Notes under the pieces: model-generated
Databases searched by the model: none
Seen by the model: the letters and a program-made list of their open reading frames with translations, nothing else
What the model was told of the DNA's origin: nothing
Made by a program: the position numbers and the translations under genes
In this document: positions 20,460 to 28,926 of the stretch, piece after piece
Layout of the letters: each line of letters starts with the position of its first letter
Position numbering within the stretch: the first letter of the stretch is position 1
Assembly: GCA_009746045.1 (NCBI GenBank)
Contig: RPFO01001773.1
Location: forward strand, 5,001-44,687
Source: Mesostigma viride
Lineage: Eukaryota; Streptophyta; Mesostigmatophyceae; Mesostigmatales; Mesostigmataceae
Direction of reading: 5' to 3'
DNA length: 39,687 nucleotides

Positions 20460-21075
20460 TAGTGTTTACCCCCCAAAATTGGGGGTCATCGGACAACCCT
20501 GGCAAGGTTAACTGTGACGTATAACAGCATAAGGTACATGGTTTTTGACATTTTTGCACACATAGAGGCAAGCAATCAACATCAAATTTTATTCAATTGA
20601 CCCAGAAACTTGCATGCAAACTGAATTCTGGTCCTCCATCATGATGACATTGTGACGTCTCAGTTTGCACCCCAACTTCAACATGTTGGTGACGTTTGAC
20701 AGCATAAAAAGTCAATTTTATTACAATTTCATTAGTTTTTTACATCCAAGAGGGCCATAACCATTTCAAACAAGGCACACAACTTAAATGCATAATTTAC
20801 AAAGGCCAGGTAAAGCATGCACCAAGGTTGAGGTCACCTATAGACCTATTTGTGACAGTCAATAGCATTAAAAATGCAGTTTTTGCTCATTTCTTTCATT
20901 TTGCATAAGTCAAATCATGCAGATTGCATCCAATATGATTCCACTTGACCCAAAACTTGCACACACATTGAATTCAGGTCCAACGTCATGATGACAATGC
21001 CAAATCTCAGTTCCTAAACCAACGTTTAACATACCATCAGTGACATATGGCAGCATTAATGGTCACTTGGACACA
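20460..21075 (+). repeat. Diverged tandem repeat, unit about 175 bp, about four copies
   Basis: Related GTGACGTATAACAGCATA-type words occur at 20514, 20689, 20852 and 21040 (spacing 175, 163 and 188 bp). Between them recur TTGACCCAGAAACTTGCA and TTGACCCAAAACTTGCA, GAATTC(T/A)GGTCC, and CATGATGACA. The region is AT-richer than its flanks and has no coding signal. The units are old and strongly diverged, and they do not match the 170-bp satellite at the right end of the window. Confidence 0.7.
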
Positions 21076-21174
21076 TATTATATGGATTGAACATGGCGAA
21101 TGATGTTGACAACAGGAATAATGATACAATGTCCTAAGTTGTACAATCAAGGTGTGAACAAGCTCGTAAATGTT

Positions 21175-21385
21175 CTAAATGCTATGCATAAAACACGAGT
21201 CACTTGGTAAATAAAACATGCCGCGTACAGCCCGCTGCCGCTTTATCGTCTGCCTCTCTCTCCTACTTGGGCTGCGCTGGAGGCCTGGCATGTGATCTAG
21301 TTGAGTCCTGCGCTGCTCCATTGTCACTACTTGCAGCAGCACACCCTTGGTCTTGCCCTTCTTGTTCGAGGCCTGGCGCCCATCC
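21175..21385 (-). CDS. C-terminal piece of an unassigned basic protein
   Basis: On the minus strand, after a possible acceptor GGGCGCCAG, a basic stretch reads ASNKKGKTKGVLLQVVTMEQ, then RRTQLDHMPGLQRSPSRRER and QTIKRQRAVRGMF, to a TAG at 21175-21177. Composition and frame look coding, and the many Lys and Arg suggest a nuclear or nucleic-acid-binding tail. Immediately upstream, in the direction of reading, lies the G-rich minisatellite, so this piece and 22711-23273 may be two exons of one gene with the array as intron, or in-frame coding repeat. No domain is recognised. Confidence 0.4.
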
Positions 21386-21387
21386 GC

Positions 21388-22708
21388 ATGCGTGGATGTG
21401 GGGGGGGGCTGGCATGCATGCGTGGGTGTGGGGGGGGCTGGCATGCATGCGTGGGTGTGGGGGGGGCTGGCATGCATGCGTGGATGTGTGGGGAGCTGGC
21501 ATGCATACGTGGGTATGGGGGGGGCTGGCATGCATGCGTGGGTGTGGGGGGGGCTGGTATGCATGTGTGGGTGTGGGGGGGGATGGCATGCATGCGTGTG
21601 TGTGGGGGGGGGCTGGCATGCATGCGTGGGTGTGGGGGGGGCTGGCATGAATGCGTGGGTGTGGGGGGGGGCTGGCATGCATGCGTGGGTGTCTGGGGGG
21701 GCTGGCATGCATGCGTTTGTGTGGGGGGGGCTGGCATGCATGCGTGTGGGGGGGTGGGGGCTGGCATGCATGCGTGTGTGTGGGGGGGGCTGGCATGCAT
21801 GCGTGTGGGGGGGTGGGGGCTGGCATGCATGCGTGGGTGTGGGGGGGGCTGGCATGCGTGCGTGGGTGTAGGGGGGGCTGGCATGCGTGCGTGGGTGTGG
21901 GGGGGGCTGGCATGCATGCGTGGGTGTGGGGGGGGCTAGCATGCATGCGTGGGTGGGGGAGGGGGCTGGCATGCATGCGTGGGTGTGCGGGGGGGCTGGC
22001 ATGCATGCGTGCGTGTGGGGGGGGCTGGCATGCATGCGTGTGGGGGGGTGGGGGCTGGCATGCATGCGTGGGTGTGGGGGGGGGCTGGCATGCGTGCGTG
22101 GATGTAGGGGGGGCTGGCATGCGTGCGTGGGTGTGGGGGGGGCTGGCATGCATGCGTGGGTGTGGGGGGGGCTGGCATGCATGCGTGGGTGGGGGAGGGG
22201 GCTGGCATGCATGCGTGGGTGTGGGGGGGAGCTGGCATGCATGCGTGGGTGTGTGGGGGCTGGCATGCATGCGTGGGTGTGGGGGGGGGCTGGCATGCAT
22301 GCGTGTGTGTCTGGGGGGGCTGGCATGCATGCGTGTGTGTGTGGGGGGCTAGCATGCATGTGTGTGTGGGGGGGGGGCTGGCATGCGTGCGTGGGTGTGG
22401 GGGGGGGCTGGCATGCATGCGTGGGTGTGGGTGTGGGGGCTGGCATGCATGCGTGGGTGTGTGGGGAGGCTGGCATGCATACGTGGGTATGGGGGGGGGC
22501 TGGCATGCATGCGTGGGTGTGGGGGGGGCTGGTATGCATGTGTGGGTGTGGGGGGGGGATGGCATGCATGCGTGTGTGTGGGGGGGAGCTGGCATGCATG
22601 CGTGGATGTGTGGGGGGCTGGCATGCATGCGTGGGTATGGGGGGAGGCTGGCATGCATGCGTGGGTGTATGGGGGGGCTGGCATGCATGCGTGGGTGTGG
22701 GGGGGGCA
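21388..22708 (+). repeat. 1.3-kb G-rich minisatellite, unit 28-30 bp, about 45 copies
   Basis: The unit is GGCATGCATGCGTGGGTGTG followed by a run of 5 to 9 G and CT. Length varies mainly through the G run. GCATGCATGC is a 10-bp palindrome within nearly every unit. Variants (ACGTGGGTATG, GGTATGCATGTG, GATGGCATGC, GTGGGGGAGG) recur in blocks in the same order, for example near 21506-21605 and 22473-22580, and near 21850-21966 and 22090-22200. The long ORFs here (HACMPAPPHT on the minus strand, GWHACVGVGG on the plus) are products of the repeat. Confidence 0.96.
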
Positions 22709-22710
22709 TG

Positions 22711-23273
22711 AGCATGGTAGAAAATGTTATCTTGAGGGAGCACTCTCCATGGGAAGTGGATGCCCAGGTGGCTGTAAAGGGGGGCACAATAACAGAAAGA
22801 GTGCTATCCACCATCACACTAGCCCCTGCCCACACTGTGGCTACCTTGCTGGTGTCACCTTCCGTCAACAGGTTTTCGATTTCGTTAAAATCCGTTAACA
22901 CGCGCTTGACCTTCGTTGCATTTTCCTTGAAGTTGCCATGGCACCTTCCCTGCGGCTGATCGGCTGCGCCCTCCCCTACGTGCTTGAACATTGTATAAAA
23001 CGCCTCACGGGGGCAAGGAGAGATAACAAAATATTTGTTCGCAAACGGTTTCCATCCCATGGCAGCAGCCGCCTTAAGATTGTACAAGACCTGCCACGGG
23101 CGGACGTTGACAGCGCAAAAATTCTGCAGCTTTCAGTCGCAGTTTACGCACTTGCTGGTGTGAATCGTGCGGGGCAGGCCGCCATACGGGAGATCGCCAT
23201 CTGAGGTGCGCCGTCGTAGCTTGTCACACTGGTAACAATACCGCAGGTTGCCTTCCGTCGAATTCGTGATGAT
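22711..23273 (-). CDS. Unassigned protein with a paired CxxC motif and an in-frame stop
   Basis: From a candidate acceptor TTGCTCAG (exon start 23273), the minus strand reads a stretch with CYQC and then KCVNC, about 30 residues apart, like a zinc ribbon. An in-frame TGA lies at 23135-23133; a CGA-to-TGA change would explain it. The frame then stays open through LYNLKAAAAMGWKPFANKYF, RVLTDFNEIENLLTEGDTSK and VATVWAGASVMVDSTLSVIV into the minisatellite at 22708. The amino-acid mix looks coding throughout. I do not recognise the family. An element-derived or virus-like protein is possible but not shown. It is a pseudogene if the TGA is real. Confidence 0.45.
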
Positions 23274-23427
23274 CTGAGCAATACAATGAAGCATTGGGGG
23301 GAGGGGGGGGGCGGTGGATTTCAGGGGTTTTAGAGCTCCGAAGCACCCACTAGCAGATTTAACGAGGAAATAAACCGAACTGAAAATTTTTCGGGAAAAG
23401 CGAACGGTAACGCTAAAATAGACTTAC

Positions 23428-23645
23428 CAACGAAGAGAAATTCGCTCTTATCGCACGCGGACCCAGTGGTGGATGGAGTAACACAACGGTGTACTTTTTT
23501 GCATCTGCGGACAGCAGCCCGCAAAAGGGTCGGCAGGCTCGTACCCACCCCCGCGCGAATATTTTTTTCAGCTTGCAGCACGTCGGTAAAATAGAAAAAA
23601 AAATATCATGAGCGATCGCACATCTCGGAGCATGTGCAGCAAAAT
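23428..23645 (-). other. Possible upstream exon of the CxxC protein
   Basis: A GTAAGT donor follows 23428 on the minus strand. A phase-0 frame is open for about 215 bp before it and ends KKYTVVLLHPPLGPRAI, then RANFSSL. Joined across a 154-bp intron (23427-23274) it is in phase with the CYQC exon. It is Cys-rich upstream (TCCKL, then CRPFC). The frame begins after a stop near 23648 and no ATG is evident. Part of it may instead be 3' flank of the LINE, which ends nearby. Confidence 0.3.
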
Positions 23646-23756
23646 TTTCCAGCGTTAATAATGCTTAAATGCCTCCATCAAGGTCACCGCCATTAAATCA
23701 GCCGACATAGCTTTTTGGCCACAATTTGCACCGAAATTTGGTCCGTACCGTCCAGC

Positions 23757-24945
23757 TCAGTCGGGCAAGTCGGAAAGATTTTTCCGGCCGGCTCTCCGCG
23801 GGAAAAATTTGATGTGCCGGAGCCGGCAACACTCCTTGAAGAAGGCGGAGGTCAGGGGCCCCATGGCCCCAAACTCCTCCAGGACAAAGGGCACCACACG
23901 ATGGTGCCCGACGTCGCCGTAGGCCAGGAGCTTGGCCCGCTCCGCCCGGTCCGCCGTGTAACCTGCCGTGAGGGAGGCCCCAGCCACGTGGCTAAGAGCC
24001 AAGGGCCGCGCCACCGAAACGTCAATAAGCAGATGCCGGCCACCCCCCTCAAAGTCCAGCACCACGATGTCAGGCCGGTGGTTGGGGGAATAGAAGGCAG
24101 CGCCATCCGCATCCTCGGACCGGATGTTCGCGTGGGGGAAAACCGACCGAATCATGGCGAGCACCACCGTCAGGAGGACAGTGTGCAAATACAAATACCA
24201 ATTCTGATTCTGTTGGCCCCCCATGCAGGCAAGGTAGTGAGTCCCCGTGGGATCCAGCGGCTGCCCACAGCTACCACAAGGCCGCCCGGCCGGAACAAGA
24301 GGCTGCGGGGCAAATAGCTGGTGCCGGAGCGCCACCGAGTAGTGGCTGGGAGCCAAGGCGAATGGGGGGGCCATGGGAAGAGCACGAAGGTACGCCGAGC
24401 CCACACTCCGCAAGGAAAGCGAGAACAGCCACGCACGTCCCTGGGCGTTGAGGTCCGCGAAAAGAGCAATCCAATCAGCCGTGTGCAGAATACCCGCGTA
24501 GGTTTTCTGGTGTTTATCGATGACGCGAGCAGGGAATGCGGCGGGAGATTGAACGGAGGCGACCGAGGGAGTGCCGCGAGGGAGGTGGCGCTGTACCGCC
24601 TGAGCGGCACGGACGGGAGAACAGGCCTGCTGGATCTCAGCATAGGCCTCCTGGATGGCGGTGACGAAGGGCAAAGGGCTGCTGGGGTCCAGGAGGTCAG
24701 GCGCTGCCGTTGCCAAAAGGGGCAGGAGCCGGCAGCTTTCCGCCCACGACTGAGCGACGGAGCCCAAAAATGCTGCTGGGGCCAGCCGGGCGGCACGAGT
24801 CAGACCGCAGCCACCCATCCGTGCAGGCAGGGAGGCAATGCGAATAGCATGTGGCGGGAGGTCGGGGCCCGGGACCAGCTGCGCCAAGGCCGACTGGATG
24901 CGTTCGTCGTGGCCCTCGGCGGCCAGCCGGACCTGAGCGGAAGAG
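23757..24945 (-). CDS. LINE ORF, C-terminal zinc knuckle and restriction-like endonuclease
   Basis: After another frame change near 24945 the frame is open to the TGA at 23759-23757. It contains LPARMGGCGLTRAARLAPAA, common after the thumb in this LINE type, then a knuckle CGSC, H, C (C-x2-C-x9-H-x3-C, about 24282-24229). A PD-(D/E)XK-like nuclease follows: RPD at 24077-24069, Asp of LIDVSV at 24023-24021, and Lys of ERAKLLAY at 23933-23931. This enzyme nicks the target site to prime reverse transcription. All the expected acidic and Lys residues are present, so the endonuclease looks intact. Confidence 0.88.
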
Positions 24946-25820
24946 CGCCCCGGAGCCAGTGAACGACGCGAGGGTGAGCGCAAAACCACAGAAGCAGACC
25001 CTTGGTCTGCGAATCATGAAGGCGCGCAATCAAGGGCAGTACCTCAGTGCGTGCCTCGAGGGCGGCCCGCAGAGCATCGATGACAAACGCGGGGTCGCCA
25101 ACCGGAACGCCGAGGACATCCAACCCATGGAGGCGCTCGTCCCGGCCCAAGAGCTGGGGCGGAAAGCCGGAGCAATCACCTTGGGGCGAGTACACCGCGC
25201 ACTTGGCAGGGTCAACTGGAGGTTGATGTCGGCCACCGCGGTCTGCAGTGCCAGCAGAGCCGCGGTGGTGTCCGGCACAGGGCCCAGAAGGTAGATATCA
25301 TCCAAGTAGGCCTGAATAGCGACCGCCGGGTGGGCAGCATGGACCGCTTGGAGGCAACCCTGGAGGGGGGCGGCAAAGTACAGGGGTCCCAGGGGGTCCC
25401 CTTGCTGGGTGCCCGACCGCGACAGCAGGCCGCCGCGAGTGCCGTCCTCCATGATGTGAACCAGTTGGCCGGGCTGGCCGTAGCACACGGCTGTCCAAGC
25501 GTACAAGTCCTCGAAGGACTCCATGACGGCCGCAAACATGCTGGCGCGGGACAGACTGTTGAACGCGTTGTGGCAGTCGACCTTGACGACAGCGTGGGTG
25601 GGGTGGGCCTCGAGGTAGGCCTGCACCGAATGGATGAGGATATCCGCCCCGCCTGGAGTCGTCACCCCCAGCTGGGCCGCCACCGAGGTCTCACCCGCTG
25701 CGAGGGGCGGGCAGAAAAAGGCACGGAGCTCGGGCGCCTTTTGGCGGCAGATCACTTTGCCCACGAGCTTGCGGAGCACCTCACCGCAGGCGATCGGGCG
25801 CACCTTGCCCTCGGGGGGGG
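24946..25820 (-). CDS. LINE ORF, reverse transcriptase (YLDD) and thumb
   Basis: RT blocks in order are KVRPIACGEVLRKLVGK; KVDCHNAFNS with catalytic Asp at 25578-25576 (domain A); SGTQQGDPLGPLYF at about 25413-25375 (domain B); and AYLDDIYLLG with YLDD at 25308-25297 (domain C). The protein copies RNA into DNA at the nicked target. Both catalytic Asp of domain C are present; the usual Ala of YADD is Leu. At about 25213 a one-base loss shifts the frame: the thumb continues as DPAKCAVYSPQGDCS and then LLLWFCAHPRVVHWLRGAL in the next frame, to about 24946. The stop near 25030 in the first frame is a consequence of this shift. Confidence 0.95.
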
Positions 25821-26616
25821 CAAGACACCCTTGAGCAGAGCGAGGAGGCGAGCGCCCGCTAACCACTCGCGCGCAGCGGGAGGAACGCGACCAGCCGCCA
25901 GGTCAATGAGGGTGTCAAAGAGAATGTCCTCGCCCCCATGCCCCACCAGGACCTCCAAGTGCTCGTAGCGCCAGCCCGACGGCCCGGTAGAGGAAGCCCG
26001 CGGGACCGCACGCATCACCTCCAGGAAGCAGTCGCGGTCCAGCCGGAGGGGGGCCGGCAGGGGGTCCGGCACGGGCAGCTGGAATCCGGGCTCCGCAGGG
26101 TGAAGAGCCTCCAAGGCCGCCAGGGTAGCCGCATTGGCGGGGGCCAGCTTGGCCATTTCCAAGCGGGTCATGGCCCGGCTGAGCTGCCCCTCGCGGACGA
26201 GGCGGATGACGTCGGCGGCCACCCGCTCGAAGTTGACCTCCCCCGACAGCCGGGCCGTGCGCGGGGGCGGCACGCCAAACAGCCCCTCCCAGTCCCCCTG
26301 CAGAAAGCGTCGGCAACGGGCAATAACCGCACCCTGGAGGCCGCGCACACCACGCCCGAGAGGGGTGAGGAGCAGGCGGGGGGTCACCATGTGCAGTTTA
26401 AAGCCCAGCGGGTCGTCCGGAGCGGCGTGCATGCGCCGGAGAGAAACGATTGCACATTGCGCGAAAAGGCTACGCGCGCGGTGGGGGAGGTCGGTCAGGG
26501 TAGACGTCGGGTTGATGGCGCATGCATCCCAGGGAACCGTGTCAAGCCAACGCCAACTGGCCGAGTAGTCGGGCGGCGGGGGCTGGGAGCCGGTGGGAGC
26601 CGAGGCGGGAGGGGGG
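25821..26616 (-). CDS. LINE ORF, region before the RT
   Basis: About 265 residues encode the N-terminal RT extension: DYSASWRWLDTVPWDACAIN, then LPHRARSLFAQCAIVSLRRM, a helical part, and the conserved GPSGWRYEHLEVL (about 25984-25946) that in this LINE type precedes RT block 1. It ends ARLLALLKGVL at an eight-G run (25813-25820), after which the RT frame continues with PPEGKVRPIACGEVLRK. Confidence 0.85.
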
Positions 26617-26889
26617 AGGGGGCCGGGACTGCTGGCCGGTTGAGGGGCCGTTGAGCAACACAGGCGCGCGCGTGCTGAGCGCGCCCGTGAATGGAGTACA
26701 CCCGCTGGCAGTGAGCTTCCGGGCACCGGTAACAGCTCATGGCCTGCAGATCCGCCGCGCCGAGATCGGGGTGCACAGCGCGAAGGTGCTGGCAGAGGAG
26801 GTTACGGTTGTGGAACACACCAGCACACGGGGACCCCGTGGGAAGCAGCACGGCACACCGGTGAAGGCCGTCGGCGGGCGCTGAGTGGC
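26617..26889 (-). CDS. LINE ORF, C2H2/C2HC-type zinc-finger block
   Basis: The stretch GLHRCAVLL to HLRAVHP has a C2H2-like pattern (last Cys, then 12 residues, H-x4-H) with an unusually long first Cys spacing. It is followed by CYRCPEAHC with VYSIHGRAQHARAC, a second finger of C-x4-C-x11-H-x3-C type. N-terminal fingers of this kind in R2/NeSL-type LINEs bind the target DNA, so they are the best candidates for target choice here (inference). The frame changes to the pre-RT frame near the G runs at 26611-26622. Confidence 0.65.
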
Positions 26890-27421
26890 GGGGAGCGGCG
26901 CCAGCAAAGGCAGGACGTGGGGCCTGCGGCGTCTCCCCAGCCGGGCCGGCAGGCGCGCGCACCACGACCCGACCAGCGCCCGGCAGCCCGCCGGGGCCAC
27001 GGAGGAGGCAGTGCCCACCGGGGAGACCCCCAGCGGAGGGGGATCGAGAACGCCGGCGCCCCTCCCAGGGGGACTCGCCAGCGCGCCCGCGACCACCCCA
27101 GGCCCCGGCAACGAGGCCGGGGGCGGCGGCCGAGGGGTCGGGGAGGCAGCTGGCCCCGGGGCCCGGTGGGGACCCGGCAGGGGACCCAGCGAGACCGGGG
27201 GCGGGCCGAGAGGAAGCGCAGTCCCAGGGGGCGGCACAACAGCCCGGCACAACGGGCAGCGCGGCACGGAGTGGAGCAAGCTGCGCGCGATGCACGCTTG
27301 ATGGAATGTGTGGCCGCACGCGGGCAGGCGACACAAGCCATCCCCCGGCCGGAAGGGCTCAAGGCAGATGGCACAGGAGCCCGACTCGGGGTCGTCCCCC
27401 TCCAGAAGGGACCGGACATGA
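26890..27421 (-). CDS. LINE ORF, RING-H2 finger and Pro/Gly-rich linker
   Basis: The frame begins HVRSLLEGDDPESGS and continues into a textbook RING-H2 domain at 27375-27247: CAIC, 15 residues, CGHTFHQAC, 14 residues, CPLC (C3H2C3 order). RING-H2 domains bind E2 enzymes and commonly act as E3 ubiquitin ligases. The domain lacks nothing visible: all eight ligands are present, with the Ile-Cys after the first pair and a Pro before the last Cys. What it would modify is unknown. After CRAVV the sequence becomes a long Pro/Gly/Ala-rich linker in which a further frame change must occur before the zinc-finger block, at a point I cannot fix. Confidence 0.9.
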
Positions 27422-27429
27422 GGGGGGGG

Positions 27430-27992
27430 CGGGTCCCAGCCGGCCTCCCAGCAACCCGGGAGAGCGCAATCTGGGCGCGCGAGAGGATGCCGACCGGTTG
27501 GTCAGCCGCGGGGTGCCATTCGTGCGGGATGCCTGCCAACTCCAGGATGTCGTGGAGGAAGGCAGAAACAGGCGTCCCCGCGGTTAGGGGCTGGGCGCGC
27601 CCGGCCGAGTCCACCAAGATGGCCTGGCCGCCCTGAACCGCGATGGGGGCCCCGAACTCCACACGCAGCATGGCGGCCTGCGCCAGGCTGAGGGAGGTGA
27701 TGAGAAAGCCCCCACTGGCAACCGGGCCGGGAGGCGGGGCCTGGGCGTCCAAGAAGAGGCGAAGCTGCCGCGGGGACATGAGGCCCAGGTCGGCGCCGCC
27801 CGCGAGGTAGGCCGCCCGCACCGAGACCTGTGCGTCTCGAGCCACCGCCGTGACGAACTCGACCACCTCCTGACCCACCCGCTCGTCCAGGGAAAGCAGC
27901 TCTTCCTGCCGGGCGGCCGGGAGATGCCACGGCAGCCGGCAGCCGGCGTGATATCCTTCCAAGACATACCCCCAAAGAGTCGAGGCCGTCAC
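27430..27992 (-). CDS. LINE ORF, unknown globular domain between PHD and RING
   Basis: This is the frame that continues after the break at 27994. It encodes about 185 residues of non-repetitive, well-mixed sequence: WGYVLEGYHAGCRLPWHL, then ERVGQEVVEFVTAVARDAQV, LSLAQAAMLRVEFGAPIAV and HDILELAGIPHEWHPA. I do not recognise it. The final hydrophobic strands and the His-rich GIPHEWHP end are loosely like the C-terminal half of OTU-type cysteine proteases, which occur in some LINEs, but the canonical D-G-x-C motif is absent. The frame ends at an eight-G run (27422-27429), where the RING frame takes over. Confidence 0.6.
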
Positions 27993-28813
27993 CGGGGGGC
28001 GGCGGAAAGAAATGTCGCCCGCACCTGCGCAACTAGGGCCAGGAAGGCCGGGGGCCTAGGGAGCGAGGGGAAGGCGGCCTGGAGCCCGACCGCGTCCAGC
28101 AACAAAGGGCAGTACGCCCAAGAAAAGGTGGCGCGGCCCACCACGCCGACAATGTGCGAGGGCGGCCACGAGGTGAACGCGTGGGCCCGGGGGCCGCCGT
28201 CCCACGCGGCAAGGACGGGGGTGGCGGCTGGGTGGCCAACCGCGGCCGGGGGAAGGGAGGCCAGAGCGTCGGGGAGCGAGGGGCCGGGGGCGGGCGCCGG
28301 GGTCGCCAGGCCCGCCGGGGGTCGGCCGGGCCAGCCCAGGCGACAGCGCCGCGCCCCCGTCGGCGGGGCCAGGCGACGGGTGGGGCCCCGGGGCCGAGGG
28401 CGCCAGGGCCCGAGCAACGGCGGCCCCATCGGGCAGGCCACGGCCCGCCCCGAGGGCCTCGGCAGGGGGGCACACGGGGCAGGGGGCCGGAGCACCCAGC
28501 GGGGAGGGCAGCCCGGGGGCCCGCCGGGGGGACAGCGCGGGCACGTCCAGGAGCCCGGCGGGACCCGGTAGAGCCGGGGAGTAAGACACTGCAAGTGCCA
28601 CCCGGAATTGCAAGCATCACAAACTAACATGTGGTGCCCGCGGTGCCCGCTCCGGCAGACCTCGCAGACCAAGGAGGGGGAGACCGGGGCGCCCGAGCCC
28701 CCCGCAGCCGGGTCGCCCACCTCCGCAAGAAGGGCCGCAAGCCGAGAGGACCGCCGAGGCGCCAACCGGGGAGCGGGGGAGCCGTTGGGCGAAGGGGGTC
28801 GTGGGTCGTCCAT
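27989..28813 (-). CDS. LINE ORF, N-terminal module with PHD finger
   Basis: The start is the ATG at 28813-28811; the frame is open two codons further but without an ATG. After a basic stretch (RLAPRRSSRLAALL), residues from about 50 form a C4HC3 PHD finger: CEVC, C-D-A-C, H and C of GWHLQC, and the final CPRC, at 28666-28532, with the usual Trp before the last Cys pair. PHD fingers bind histone H3 tails, so in a retrotransposon protein this could guide chromatin targeting (inference). A Pro/Arg/Gly-rich linker follows, then a more globular part (HIVGVVGRATFSWAYCPLLL). The frame stops at 27989-27991, directly at a run of six G on the + strand (27994-27999). The adjacent frame continues the protein, so this end is a frameshift. 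Confidence 0.9.
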   Translation of the reverse strand: MDDPRPPSPNGSPAPRLAPRRSSRLAALLAEVGDPAAGGSGAPVSPSLVCEVCRSGHRGHHMLVCDACNSGWHLQCLTPRLYRVPPGSWTCPRCPPGGPPGCPPRWVLRPPAPCAPLPRPSGRAVACPMGPPLLGPWRPRPRGPTRRLAPPTGARRCRLGWPGRPPAGLATPAPAPGPSLPDALASLPPAAVGHPAATPVLAAWDGGPRAHAFTSWPPSHIVGVVGRATFSWAYCPLLLDAVGLQAAFPSLPRPPAFLALVAQVRATFLSAAPR

Positions 28814-28860
28814 GAACAATCAGGGCAGGCGTGGCAGCCACCGAGGGGGGGGGCGGGGGT

Positions 28861-28881
28861 GTGGGGGGCGGAGCCCCCCAC
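28861..28881. repeat. GC hairpin 1
   Basis: GTGGGGGGC, loop GGA, GCCCCCCAC: a perfect 9-bp stem with a 3-base loop. Confidence 0.9.
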
Positions 28882-28890
28882 GCGGGGGGT

Positions 28891-28912
28891 TTGGGGGGCG
28901 GCAGCCCCCCAA
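28891..28912. repeat. GC hairpin 2
   Basis: TTGGGGGGC, loop GGCA, GCCCCCCAA: a perfect 9-bp stem with a 4-base loop, ten bases from hairpin 1 and sharing its GGGGGGC/GCCCCCC core. Confidence 0.9.
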
Positions 28913-28926
28913 CGCGCTGCGGTCGC

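Larger units (their letters stand above)
23757..28813 (-). mobile_element. Nearly full-length non-LTR retrotransposon with restriction-like endonuclease
   Basis: One long minus-strand reading frame of about 1690 codons, split by several frame changes, encodes in order a PHD finger, an unknown domain, a RING-H2 finger, C2H2/C2HC-type fingers, a reverse transcriptase, a CCHC knuckle and a PD-(D/E)XK-type endonuclease. The order of N-terminal zinc fingers, RT, zinc knuckle and C-terminal restriction-like endonuclease is that of the early-branching LINE groups (R2, NeSL and Utopia types). Such elements move by target-primed reverse transcription. No apurinic-type endonuclease is present. The 5' side abuts GC hairpins and the 170-bp satellite. 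The 3' end lies somewhere below 23757 and cannot be fixed, because no poly(A) or target-site duplication is evident. Confidence 0.9.
28814..28926 (-). promoter_or_regulatory. Short GC-rich leader between satellite and LINE start codon
   Basis: 113 bp separate the ATG of the LINE (28813) from the first satellite unit (28927). The leader is almost entirely G runs and the two hairpins described separately. It is the only candidate 5' UTR if transcription starts between ORF and satellite. No promoter motif is recognised. Confidence 0.35.

Noticed and set aside
21204-22959. Long Gly/Trp/His/Cys-rich + strand ORFs and Pro/His-rich - strand ORFs
   Set aside because: Products of the G-rich minisatellite; frames change with the length of the G runs.
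23852-28627. Many GC-rich ORFs on the + strand across the LINE
   Set aside because: Shadows of the minus-strand coding sequence; their composition is Arg/Gly/Ala/Pro with no domain, while the minus strand shows catalytic motifs.
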